Shown here: positions 16,195 through 24,288 of the stretch, in pieces
How the letters are laid out: every line of letters starts with the position of its first letter
Numbering within the stretch: position 1 is the first letter of the stretch
Source: Candidatus Amesbacteria bacterium RBG_19FT_COMBO_48_16
GTDB taxonomy: Bacteria > Patescibacteriota > Microgenomatia > CAZETR01 > Amesbacteraceae
Length of the DNA stretch: 37,502 nt
Reading direction: 5' to 3'
NCBI GenBank assembly: GCA_001775555.1
Contig: MEXE01000020.1
Location: 1 to 37,502 of the forward strand
The notes under the pieces: model-generated
Seen by the model: only the letters and a program-made list of their open reading frames with translations
Told to the model about the DNA's origin: nothing
Databases searched by the model: none
Made by a program: the position numbers and the translations under genes

Positions 16195-17820
16195 GTGACT
16201 TCCAAAATTAAAATTGCCTGGTTACATACCCATTTTTTGCTCAACACCGGCGGCACCCGTTATGTGCATGAGGTTGTCTCCCGTCTCAAAAAAGATTTTG
16301 ACATTACTATCTTTGTGGAAAAATCCAATTCTGACTGGAAAGATAAATTCCGTAGCGACGGGATAGAAGTGGTTGAACTTCTGCCTATCTCGTCAAACAG
16401 CCCAATTTACTGGCTGTTTTTCCCCTTTTGGCTGAAATCTAGTCTGGAAAAAATACGCGAGAGAACCCATGGATTTGACATAGTGGTCACCAGCATGTTT
16501 CCCATGAACTGGATCTCCACCCAACTGGGCAAACCCACGGTTCAGATCTGTTTTGAGCCCTTCGCCTTTTTCCACGACCCGATGTTCGTAGCCAGTTTCC
16601 CAAAGCCTAAACAACTTTTTATCCGTCTGATGACGAAGCTGTACGAAAGTGTTGATGTCCGCGGTTCGCAAACCAGCGAGCGTCTGCTGTCCTTAAATGC
16701 CGGGGTGGGGGAGTGGGTGCAAAAACTTTACGGTCGGACTCCTTCCGGTCAAACCGCTATCGGAGTAAATATCGCCCTGTTCAAACCCACTCCCGATGCC
16801 GATCTTCAGGCCAAATATTCCGGGAATAAAGTTATTTTGCATGGCACTGACTACACCGCCATCAAAGGTACCGACTTTTTAATCCGTATGCTCCCGGACG
16901 TGGTCAAAAAACATCCGCGTGTCAAAGTTATCATTACCGAATCCGTCTCCGATTCAGCCGCCAAAGACAAACTTATCGCTCTGGCCCGCCAGCTGGGGGT
17001 CTTGTCCCACCTTGATTTTGTCGGCTCTCTGCCTTACACGGATTTACCTAAATATTACACTTTGGCGGATATTTATGTCTTTACCGGCCATCCCGAAAGC
17101 CGGGGGGCCACCAGCGCCAGTTTGTCAGTTTTGGAGTCTTTAGCCTGCGGTACTCCCGTGGTCAGGGGCATCGGTACCAACGATGAAGTTATCGAAGGCA
17201 AATCCGGATATATTATCGATCCCCGAGATCCCGACAGCTCTGCCCGGGCAATTAATCGGTTGTTGGGAAACCCAAGCTTGGGTAAACGCTTTGGCCGCTG
17301 GGGTCGGCAGTACGTTCTGGAAAACTACACCTGGGATCACGTGGTCAGAAACATTATCGACCAAATATACGTTCTCCTGGATATTCACCAGCTGGGTTTT
17401 GAGCAGGTCAAACATGACAGCCGACTTCTGGGGATGATCTTTCGCCACGACACTCCTATCGACAAACTCAAATTTTTCACCGACGACATGAACCCTTTTC
17501 AGATCGGGATTCACCATCAGCCCGCCGGAGTCAGTCTGATTCCCCACGTTCATCTTTTGGAACACCCCATAACTCTGAACTCCATTCAGGAATTAATCTA
17601 TGTTCAGTCCGGTAAAGTTCGGGTGACTTTTTATTCTCGCCAGGGCAAAGCTCTGTCCGTCTACACTCTCTTCCCCCAGGACTCTGCTTTGTTCATTGCC
17701 GAAGGCCACGGTGTGGATTTTTTGGAAGAAACCCGGCTCTTCATGATCAAGCAGGGTCCCTATCCCGGTACCCAACACGCCAAACTTTACTTGGGAAAAA
17801 AGCCAGATGATTCCCGTTAA
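16195..17820 (+). CDS. GT4 glycosyltransferase fused to a C-terminal cupin domain
   Basis: A 541-residue two-domain protein. Residues 1-395 are a GT-B glycosyltransferase of family 4: LLNTGGTRYVHEVVSRL at the N-terminus, a HGTDYTAIKGTDFLI loop, and HPESRGATSASLSVLESLACGTPVV as the donor site (E301 to E314, longer spacing than the usual E-x7-E). Residues about 412-535 form a cupin barrel with a classical metal set: H451 and H453 in IPHVH, E466 in QELIYVQSGKVRV, and H505 in AEGHGVDFL, then MIKQGPYPGTQHAKLYL. Small cupins of this kind occur in sugar-modification loci. A fused one could bind or isomerise a sugar, or sense one. GTG 16195 is chosen from the frame start and the TATAAT spacing. It overlaps the aminotransferase gene by 14 nt. 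Confidence 0.82.
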   Translation: MTSKIKIAWLHTHFLLNTGGTRYVHEVVSRLKKDFDITIFVEKSNSDWKDKFRSDGIEVVELLPISSNSPIYWLFFPFWLKSSLEKIRERTHGFDIVVTSMFPMNWISTQLGKPTVQICFEPFAFFHDPMFVASFPKPKQLFIRLMTKLYESVDVRGSQTSERLLSLNAGVGEWVQKLYGRTPSGQTAIGVNIALFKPTPDADLQAKYSGNKVILHGTDYTAIKGTDFLIRMLPDVVKKHPRVKVIITESVSDSAAKDKLIALARQLGVLSHLDFVGSLPYTDLPKYYTLADIYVFTGHPESRGATSASLSVLESLACGTPVVRGIGTNDEVIEGKSGYIIDPRDPDSSARAINRLLGNPSLGKRFGRWGRQYVLENYTWDHVVRNIIDQIYVLLDIHQLGFEQVKHDSRLLGMIFRHDTPIDKLKFFTDDMNPFQIGIHHQPAGVSLIPHVHLLEHPITLNSIQELIYVQSGKVRVTFYSRQGKALSVYTLFPQDSALFIAEGHGVDFLEETRLFMIKQGPYPGTQHAKLYLGKKPDDSR

Positions 17821-18934
17821 CGAACCGGTTATTTCTCCCCAGGCCAAAGCAAATGTCAGGGAGGCTCTGGATACCGGCTGGCTCTCTTCCGCCGGGCCTT
17901 TTGTTACCCGGTTTGAGCAGGATTTTGCCCGCTTTTTAGGGGTCAGGCACGCCGTAGCCGTAGCCAACGGTACCGCCGCCTTGCACGTGGCCTTATTGGC
18001 GTTAGGTATAGGACCGGGTGACGAGGTTATCGTTCCGGCTTTCACCATGGCTTCCAGCTGGATGGCGGTGTTGTACACAGGTGCAAAGCCGGTATTTGTG
18101 GACTGCGAACTGGATACCTACAATCTTAACCCGGCTTTAATTGCCAAAGCCGTAACTCCCCGTACCAAAGCCATTATGCCGGTACATATTTACGGCCATC
18201 CGGTAGACATGGATCCGGTACTGACAACAGCCAAAAAACTCGGACTAAAGGTAATTGAAGACGCCGCCGAAGCCCACGGAGCCGAATACAAAGGCCGGTT
18301 GACCGGTACCATGAGTGACATTGCCTGTTTCAGTTTTTATGCCAACAAGATAGTCACCACCGGCGAAGGCGGTATGTTGGTGACCGATAACGCTGCTCTG
18401 GCTCATGCGGCTCGTAAATATATGGATCTGTACCATTCGGATGCCAAGCGTTTCATCCACGAGAAACTGGGTTTCAATTTTCGCCTTACCAACCTCCAGG
18501 CCGCTGTGGGAGTGGGGGAGCTGGCCAACATTAAGCGGTACTTAGCCAAAAAAATCCGCATGGCTAAAAAATACGCCAACGGGTTAAAAAATATTCCCGG
18601 GATTACTCTCCCGCCTCGCCGTCCCTGGGCCAAAAATGTTTACTGGATGTACGCTATTCGGGTAGACCCTGCGAAATTCGGTTTGACCAAGGATGAACTG
18701 CGAATACAGCTAAAAGATCGGGGTATTGACTCCCGGGATTTCTTTTATCCTCCCGATTCCCAGCCGGTGCTGGCCGAATTGGGGGTCAAGCTCGGCTCCT
18801 ACCCCGTCTGCCGCCTGGTTTCCGAAACCGGGCTCTATCTGCCTTCAGGTTTGGCGATTACTGACGCCCAAATCGCTCAAGTCTGCCAAGCCATCCGTGA
18901 AGTTCATAAGCATGCCCGCAAAATCAGAGCTTGA
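17807..18934 (+). CDS. per: DegT/DnrJ/EryC1 aminotransferase, perosamine-synthase-like
   Basis: A 375-residue fold-type I PLP enzyme of full family length. It opens with IPVNEPVISPQAKANV and DTGWLSSAGPFV, shows SNGTAALH-like ANGTAALHVALLALG (53-67), EDAAEAHGAEYKG (151-163, D152 for the pyridine nitrogen) and SFYANKIVTTGEGGM, where K181 forms the Schiff base. These segments closely follow GDP-perosamine synthases, which convert GDP-4-keto-6-deoxymannose plus glutamate to GDP-perosamine. The upstream GMD-like enzyme at 4399 would supply that substrate. Other sugar aminotransferases in this superfamily cannot be fully excluded. The gene overlaps its neighbours on both sides (14 and 23 nt). No N-formyl or N-acetyl transferase is seen nearby. 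Confidence 0.82.
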   Translation: MIPVNEPVISPQAKANVREALDTGWLSSAGPFVTRFEQDFARFLGVRHAVAVANGTAALHVALLALGIGPGDEVIVPAFTMASSWMAVLYTGAKPVFVDCELDTYNLNPALIAKAVTPRTKAIMPVHIYGHPVDMDPVLTTAKKLGLKVIEDAAEAHGAEYKGRLTGTMSDIACFSFYANKIVTTGEGGMLVTDNAALAHAARKYMDLYHSDAKRFIHEKLGFNFRLTNLQAAVGVGELANIKRYLAKKIRMAKKYANGLKNIPGITLPPRRPWAKNVYWMYAIRVDPAKFGLTKDELRIQLKDRGIDSRDFFYPPDSQPVLAELGVKLGSYPVCRLVSETGLYLPSGLAITDAQIAQVCQAIREVHKHARKIRA

Positions 18935-19559
18935 TCATTCCTGGTATCGGTATTTTCTATTTTTGGCCGCTGATCGTCAGTCGGTAGCTTCCCGACTTTT
19001 GGCCGGAAAGTACGGCCGGGTTTTGGATTTGGGCTGCGGCAACGGCAGTTTCTTGCGGGCCAATCTGGACCGTTTTTCCAAAGGCGAGGGTTTGGATATT
19101 TCCCAACAGAGAATCCTTGCTACTTCCCGCCTGACGAAGTCACCCCGTCTCAAATTCCGGGTCCATGATCTGAATACCCTCTTGCCCTACCGATCGCGTT
19201 CAATTGACCTGGTGGTTTCACTTTCTACTATAGAATATTTAACCGACCCGTATCGCTTCCTGACCGAAATAAAGCGGATCCTCAAGCCGGGTGGGGAGCT
19301 AGTTATTCACACCCTCAACCTGGCCTTTTTCGTCCGCCGGCTGCAGTTGTTGTTCGGTCGTTTGCCCACCTTTAATTCCGCTTCGGGCTGGCAAGGCGGC
19401 ATCATTCATAATTTTACCTGGCCGACTCTGGAAAAATTAATGACCGAAACGGGTTTTATTATCATAAACCGCCGCTGCAGCGGCCTTTTTCCCCGCCTCC
19501 GTCGCTGGTGGCCCAATTTTTTATGCTCAGATATTATCATTCACGCCCACAGAAAATGA
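18912..19559 (+). CDS. Class I SAM-dependent methyltransferase
   Basis: A 215-residue methyltransferase with an intact motif I, RVLDLGCGNGSFL (36-48), followed by GEGLDISQQRI, VHDLNTLLPYRSRSIDLVVSLSTIEYLTDP and RILKPGGELVIHT. All are textbook elements of the type 11 family. It probably methylates a sugar or a glycan end; the substrate is not readable. The frame is open far upstream into the aminotransferase gene, but ATG 18912 gives the normal domain length and is taken as the start (23-nt overlap). The stop overlaps the next ATG as ATGA. Confidence 0.88.
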   Translation: MPAKSELDHSWYRYFLFLAADRQSVASRLLAGKYGRVLDLGCGNGSFLRANLDRFSKGEGLDISQQRILATSRLTKSPRLKFRVHDLNTLLPYRSRSIDLVVSLSTIEYLTDPYRFLTEIKRILKPGGELVIHTLNLAFFVRRLQLLFGRLPTFNSASGWQGGIIHNFTWPTLEKLMTETGFIIINRRCSGLFPRLRRWWPNFLCSDIIIHAHRK

Positions 19560-20704
19560 ACCGCGCCGTCAAAGTCGTTTTTCTGCACAACGTCATTTCT
19601 CCCCACAACGTTCCGCTATTTAGTTATTTAGCCAAAGCAAAGACTTACCGATTCAAATTTTTGTTTCTTTCGCCTACTGATACCCATCGCCCCTGGACTC
19701 CATCCCTGTCTTACGACTTTGATTACGAAATATTACGAACCATCACCTTCCGCCTGCCGGGTCAGGAACCGTTGCCGCTGTATTTAAATCTCTCCGTCTG
19801 GTCAAAACTTAGGCAGGAAAATCCCGATATTATTGTCATATCCGGCTGGGACCACCCTAGTTACTGGTTGGCCGCAGGTTATGCCCAAGTTTTTGGCAAA
19901 AAATTAGTCCTCTGGTCGGGTAGTACCGCCTCTGAACCCAGCTGGCGTCGCACCCTCACCCTTCCCCTAGTGAAAATGATTATCAAAAGCTGTGCCGCGT
20001 TTGTGGCTTACGGCACTCGGGCCCGGGAATACCTGCTTTCTCTAGGAGCTTCAACCGAAAAAGTCTTCGTCTCTTCCAACACCACCGATATCGATTTTTG
20101 CCGGACAGCACTAACGCTTCGCCGTAAAAGTCAAACCCAGCTCAAAAAAAAGCTGGGATTTTCCGGTCGTACGCTGATTATGTTTTACGGCCAGTTGATT
20201 GATCGTAAGGGCCCTCTGCAGCTGCTGCAAGCTTTTAGCCAATTAGCCGCATCCCATCCTGAGCTGGGTTTAATGCTGGTAGGCAACGGCCCTCTTGCTT
20301 CCCAGCTCCAAGACTACATTCAAAAATCTAACCTCACAAAGCCGGTTCGCCTCTTTCCTTATCCCGGCGAGGAAAAAATCGTCTCTTATTACGCTGCAGC
20401 TGACATTTTTATTCTCCCTTCACGCCAGGAGGTCTGGGGGCTGGTGGTCAATCAAGCCATGGCCGCTGGCCTGCCGGTGATTACTACCGCCCAAACCGGC
20501 GCCTCGGTTGACCTGATTATGCCCGGCCAAAACGGCCTGATCATCCCCGACAATTCCCCAGCTGCCATTGTCTCCGGCATTTCCCAGCTTCTCACAGCCG
20601 ACCTTCAGCGTATGGGTGAAGTTTCCTCCCGTCTCATCCGCCCCTTCCACCCCAGTACCTCCGCCCGCTCCTTTTTAAAAGCATTAGACGCGACAAGTGG
20701 TTAA
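19556..20704 (+). CDS. GT4 glycosyltransferase with E-to-Q change in the donor motif
   Basis: A 382-residue GT-B enzyme. The N-terminal domain has VVFLHNVISPHNVPLF, where VP/NVPLF helices are typical of WbnH/WbaZ-like enzymes. The C-terminal domain has FYGQLIDRKGPLQLLQAF, LVGNGPL and PSRQEVWGLVVNQAMAAGLPVIT. In the E-x7-E motif the first glutamate is kept, while the second is Gln (codon CAA). That residue normally contacts the nucleotide-sugar, so activity may be altered rather than lost; Gln is seen in some relatives. ATG 19556 (ATGA overlap) is preferred to the upstream in-frame start at 19508. Donor unknown. Confidence 0.87.
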   Translation: MNRAVKVVFLHNVISPHNVPLFSYLAKAKTYRFKFLFLSPTDTHRPWTPSLSYDFDYEILRTITFRLPGQEPLPLYLNLSVWSKLRQENPDIIVISGWDHPSYWLAAGYAQVFGKKLVLWSGSTASEPSWRRTLTLPLVKMIIKSCAAFVAYGTRAREYLLSLGASTEKVFVSSNTTDIDFCRTALTLRRKSQTQLKKKLGFSGRTLIMFYGQLIDRKGPLQLLQAFSQLAASHPELGLMLVGNGPLASQLQDYIQKSNLTKPVRLFPYPGEEKIVSYYAAADIFILPSRQEVWGLVVNQAMAAGLPVITTAQTGASVDLIMPGQNGLIIPDNSPAAIVSGISQLLTADLQRMGEVSSRLIRPFHPSTSARSFLKALDATSG

Positions 20705-20711
20705 ATAACTT

Positions 20712-21485
20712 ATGTCTTCACCCCTTATTTCCATCATCACCTGCACCAAAAACTCAGGCCGGTTTTTAGCAGACAACATCGCCTCCGTTTCCGCCCAGAC
20801 ACACCGCGACTTCGAGCATGTTTTTGTCGACGGCGGTTCCACTGACTCCACGCTTACGCTCATCAGCCGATACCGCCGGAAATTCCCCCGTTTAGTAAAA
20901 TTGTTTTCCTCTCCTCCCCGCGGTATTTCCGCCGCCATGAATGTTGGCCTGGTTAAATCCCGGGGAAGATTTCTGATCTATCTTCATTCCGACGATGCGC
21001 TTGCCGGCCCCGACGTTCTGTCGGATACGGCCGCCTTTATTTCCCGTCACCCCCGCCTGGATTGGTTTTACGGCCAAATACAAGTCATTGAAGCAGATGG
21101 CAAACCGGTGGGAGTTTTTCCCCGCCAATGGCTATTGCGGCAGGCTTACCCCCGGCTTCTAAAATTTATTAATTTCATTCCCCATCAGGCCGTGTTTATC
21201 AAAAGGCAGGTTTTAGCCGACTTCGGCGGTTTTGACGCCACCCTGTCTTCCCAGATGGACCTGGATCTCTGGCTGCGCTTGGCTGACTGCTCCCGGTGGC
21301 AATTTTTTCCCCATGTTATATCGCGTTTCCGCATCCACCCGTCGGCTCAGTCCTCGGGCATTTCCCGTTTTGCCCAAAACCAGGCCAACTTTCGCCGCGT
21401 CATACGCCGCCACACCGCCTGGGAATATCCGGTCAGTGTATTGATAGAAAATATTTTCTCCCGATTAAATCCCGTCTTACGTTAA
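20712..21485 (+). CDS. GT2 glycosyltransferase
   Basis: A 257-residue family 2 enzyme: SIITCTKNSGRFLADNI, FVDGGSTDST (38-47), RGISAAMNVGLVKSRGRFLIYL, and HSDD (92-95) as the metal motif. It is similar in layout to the GT2 at 5385, including the DLDLWLRLAD stretch near the catalytic base region. It starts 7 nt after the GT4 gene, without a visible Shine-Dalgarno. It likely adds a sugar to the growing lipid-linked chain; specificity is unknown. Confidence 0.88.
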   Translation: MSSPLISIITCTKNSGRFLADNIASVSAQTHRDFEHVFVDGGSTDSTLTLISRYRRKFPRLVKLFSSPPRGISAAMNVGLVKSRGRFLIYLHSDDALAGPDVLSDTAAFISRHPRLDWFYGQIQVIEADGKPVGVFPRQWLLRQAYPRLLKFINFIPHQAVFIKRQVLADFGGFDATLSSQMDLDLWLRLADCSRWQFFPHVISRFRIHPSAQSSGISRFAQNQANFRRVIRRHTAWEYPVSVLIENIFSRLNPVLR

Positions 21486-21488
21486 TTT

Positions 21489-22217
21489 ATGCACCAGGAG
21501 AGAATTTATTACCGGGTTCTAAAAAAATTATTAAGCGACGGGTTAATCGCCAAAAACGATAGAATTTTAGTCATATGTGCCGGTCGGTTTGACGAGGAGG
21601 TTCTGCACCAGCTGGGATTTACGCGTGTTTTACTGACAGACGCTTCAAAGAGTTGGTCTCCCTCGCATTATAGATTCCGCACCTGTGATGCCCATCGTTT
21701 ACCTTTTGCCGATGCCGGTTTCGATTTCTCGCTTGTTCATGCCGGTCTGCACCATTGCCATTCTCCTCACCTGGCTCTCCTGGAAATGTATCGCGTCGCC
21801 AAAAAAGGAGTTTTGGTATGTGAAGCCCAGGATAATTTATTTACCCGGCTTTTGACCCGGCTGTCACTGGGAGAAAAATATGAATTATCCGCCGTAAAAG
21901 ACAAGCTGGGGGGAGTGGACGGCACCTCGGTGCCAAACTTTATCTACCGCTGGAATAAATGGGAAGTGGAAAAATTTGTCAGATCGTTAGACCCGGCCAA
22001 AAAACCCCGAATTTTATATACTTCCGAGTTTGATTTTCCCAAGTGTTTTAAAAAAACCGGTAAATACAGCCCCAACGCGGCTTTTATCGCCGGTAGTTTT
22101 GCCAAAATTGCCAACCTGCTTTTTCCCCAAGCCGGTAATTCACTGTGTTTTTTTATAGATAAACGTGATCTTAAAATTAACCCCTGGATCGGCAAAAAGG
22201 ATCGCGACTCGTTATAA
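21489..22217 (+). CDS. Class I methyltransferase of a polysaccharide-locus family
   Basis: A 242-residue protein of a recognisable family in glycan clusters: IYYRVLKKLLSDGLI at the start, LVICAGRFDEEVL in the position of motif I, FDFSLVHAGLHHCHSPHLALLEMYRVAKKGVLVCEAQDN in the core, and GGVDGTSVPNFIYRWNKWEVEK later. Motif I reads ICAGRFD, a variant of ICxGxxD typical of this group rather than the classical GCGTG, so it may still bind SAM. The substrate is probably a sugar hydroxyl. The TAA stop (22215-22217) lies within the TATAAT box of the next gene. Confidence 0.8.
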   Translation: MHQERIYYRVLKKLLSDGLIAKNDRILVICAGRFDEEVLHQLGFTRVLLTDASKSWSPSHYRFRTCDAHRLPFADAGFDFSLVHAGLHHCHSPHLALLEMYRVAKKGVLVCEAQDNLFTRLLTRLSLGEKYELSAVKDKLGGVDGTSVPNFIYRWNKWEVEKFVRSLDPAKKPRILYTSEFDFPKCFKKTGKYSPNAAFIAGSFAKIANLLFPQAGNSLCFFIDKRDLKINPWIGKKDRDSL

Positions 22218-22218
22218 T
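22213..22218 (+). promoter_or_regulatory. TATAAT box overlapping a stop codon, probable leaderless promoter of wzm
   Basis: A perfect TATAAT includes the upstream gene's TAA stop and ends 6 nt before GTG 22225. The arrangement repeats that at 16181. No clear -35 is seen. Transcription would begin at or next to the GTG of the ABC exporter gene. Confidence 0.6.
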
Positions 22219-22224
22219 TGATCA

Positions 22225-23052
22225 GTGGCTCTACCAGAAATTGTTATCCAGCCCCGCCGCAGTTTATTCTCACTCAATCTGCAGGAAATTTGGCAGTATC
22301 GGGAATTGTTTCTTACTCTGGCTTGGCGGGATATTAAAGTTCGTTATAAGCAAACGGTCTTGGGTGTGATTTGGGCGGTAGTTCAGCCGGTATTAAGCAC
22401 CGTCATCTTCACTGTTTTTTTTGGTCGCCTGGCAGGCATTCCCTCCGGCCAGCTGCCGTATTCGCTGTTTGTGCTAATTGGACTGGTTTTCTGGAATTTC
22501 TTCTCCGGATCATTAATCAGCATCAGCAACAGCCTGGTCGAAAACGAACATATTATAAAAAAAGTCTACTTTCCCAGAATTGTTCTCCCTTTATCCGCAG
22601 TTGTTACCAGCTGTGTGGATTTTTTCATAAATTTGCTGATTCTTTTTGCCTACGCTTTCTATTTGGGCTACCCTCCCCATACCAGTTTAATTATAATTCT
22701 GCCGTTGGCTTTTTTTACTACAATTCTGGCCGCTGCCGGATCAGGCTTGTTTTTTTCCGCTTTAAACGTCAAATACCGTGACGTCCGTTATGCCCTGCCC
22801 TATTTTTTCCAATTGTTAATGTTTCTCACCCCTGTCATTTACTCCTTAAATATCATTTCCGGCCGCAATAGCCTGATTATGGCTGTCAACCCCATGACGT
22901 CGGTCATCGAGTCGGTTCGTATGAGTTTTTCTTCAGACGGTTCCCTCAATCCGGGTCTATTAATTATCTCCGCTTTATCTGTCCTGGGAACATTACTTGT
23001 GGGGCTGTGGTATTTTAATCGCACCGAAAGCCAATTCGCCGATATTGCCTGA
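22225..23052 (+). CDS. wzm: ABC-2 type polysaccharide export permease Wzm
   Basis: A 275-residue integral membrane protein of the TagG/RfbA/KpsM permease family. A cytosolic N-terminus leads to the amphipathic LAWRDIKVRYKQTVLG segment, followed by IWAVVQPVLSTVIF as the first helix. Five more hydrophobic segments follow, and the KVYFPRIVLPLSAVV and NVKYRDVRYALPYFFQLLMFLTPVIY motifs are diagnostic of O-antigen/teichoic-acid exporters. It would form a homodimer that moves a lipid-linked glycan to the outside, powered by the ATPase encoded 6 nt downstream. GTG start at leaderless distance from a TATAAT box. Confidence 0.95.
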   Translation: MALPEIVIQPRRSLFSLNLQEIWQYRELFLTLAWRDIKVRYKQTVLGVIWAVVQPVLSTVIFTVFFGRLAGIPSGQLPYSLFVLIGLVFWNFFSGSLISISNSLVENEHIIKKVYFPRIVLPLSAVVTSCVDFFINLLILFAYAFYLGYPPHTSLIIILPLAFFTTILAAAGSGLFFSALNVKYRDVRYALPYFFQLLMFLTPVIYSLNIISGRNSLIMAVNPMTSVIESVRMSFSSDGSLNPGLLIISALSVLGTLLVGLWYFNRTESQFADIA

Positions 23053-23058
23053 AAATGT

Positions 23059-24288
23059 ATGCCCCCGATAATTGAAGTTACCCGTCTTTCCAAAACTTAC
23101 CGCCTGGGTGAACGGGTCTCTTATCATGCGCTTCGCGACAGTTTTACTCACCTGCTGCGGCATCCGCTAAAAACTCTCTTCAATCCCCGGCCTGCGGACG
23201 ATCTCTGGGCCTTAAGGGATATCAGTTTCGCGGTTCAGCCCGGAGAGGTGATGGGAATTATTGGCCCCAATGGTGCGGGTAAAAGCACTTTGCTAAAAAT
23301 TCTGAGCCGGATTACCTTGCCCACCTCCGGCCGGGCTGTGTTGCGCGGCCGAATAGCCAGTCTTTTAGAAGTCGGCACCGGTTTTCATCAGGAATTAACT
23401 GGCCGGGAAAACATATATCTCAATGGCGCCATTTTGGGTATGACCAAAAAAGAAATTTCCCGAAAGTTCGCCCAGATCGTGGAATTTTCAGGCGTTAAGC
23501 CGTTTCTGGACACTCCTGTTAAGCATTATTCTTCAGGAATGCGTGTCCGTCTGGCTTTTGCCGTGGCGGCCCACCTCGACCCCGAAATTTTGCTTATAGA
23601 CGAAGTTTTGGCCGTCGGGGACGCCGAGTTTCAAAAAAAGTGTCTCCACAAAATGGAAGATATTGTCAAAGATTCCCGTCGCACTATTCTTTTCGTTTCC
23701 CACAATTTACCGGCTGTCGTCCAATTATGTGCCAGGTCTATCTACCTGGAGGGTGGACGGATCAAGGCTATCGGCAGTACTCCGGAAGTTGTTAACCGTT
23801 ACACAACTAAATATATTTCCCAGGGTAAAGTTGCCCTGGCTGTCGTTTCCGGCAGAAGAGGCTCGGGGAGTCTCCGGCTGAAGAGTTTGGCAATTCGCAA
23901 CCAAAATAACCAAAGTGAAATTCACTCTCTGGATAGGCTGCTTATCACCGCCGAGCTGGATAAAAGCCTCACCTCGCAACAGCATCTCAGACTGGTATTG
24001 GGATTTTACGATCCCTTGGGTGTGGGCTTGTTTCGTCTGGACACCGGATCTCTCTCCGCCGCGAAGCTCAAAGGGAAAAAAGTATTTATCTCCACAGGTA
24101 TTCTTAATCTTACCCCCGTCGAATGCTGGGTCAATTACAGTCTGTTTATAGACGGAATCCTGACCGATCACGCCAAAAAAGCCGCCAGATTTTCCCTTCT
24201 CCCCACGGGTCAGGAATCGGAAACCACCAACCACCAGTTCGCCACCACCATCATCGACCACCAGGTTATTTCCTATGGCCAAAGTTGA
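23059..24288 (+). CDS. wzt: ABC ATPase Wzt with C-terminal glycan-binding-type domain
   Basis: A 409-residue ATPase. Residues 1-250 hold Walker A GPNGAGKST (69-77), the signature HYSSGMRVRLAFAVA (156-170), Walker B ILLIDE (177-182) and the switch H215, with the long N-terminal extension (about 50 residues before Walker A) of the Wzt/TagH type. Residues about 255-409 form a second, beta-rich domain (GRRGSGSLRLKSLAIRN, then VLGFYDPLGVGLFRLDTGSLSA, then CWVNYSLFIDG and AARFSLLP), matching the Wzt C-terminal domain. In Escherichia coli O8/O9a that domain recognises the modified non-reducing end of the finished chain. Its presence suggests that export waits for a cap. The last 14 nt overlap the next gene. 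Confidence 0.93.
   Translation: MPPIIEVTRLSKTYRLGERVSYHALRDSFTHLLRHPLKTLFNPRPADDLWALRDISFAVQPGEVMGIIGPNGAGKSTLLKILSRITLPTSGRAVLRGRIASLLEVGTGFHQELTGRENIYLNGAILGMTKKEISRKFAQIVEFSGVKPFLDTPVKHYSSGMRVRLAFAVAAHLDPEILLIDEVLAVGDAEFQKKCLHKMEDIVKDSRRTILFVSHNLPAVVQLCARSIYLEGGRIKAIGSTPEVVNRYTTKYISQGKVALAVVSGRRGSGSLRLKSLAIRNQNNQSEIHSLDRLLITAELDKSLTSQQHLRLVLGFYDPLGVGLFRLDTGSLSAAKLKGKKVFISTGILNLTPVECWVNYSLFIDGILTDHAKKAARFSLLPTGQESETTNHQFATTIIDHQVISYGQS

Noticed and set aside
17593..18078. A 161-codon open frame on the - strand across the GT4-cupin and aminotransferase junction
   Set aside because: Both + strand genes there are well supported by family motifs, and the antisense protein has no recognisable domain.
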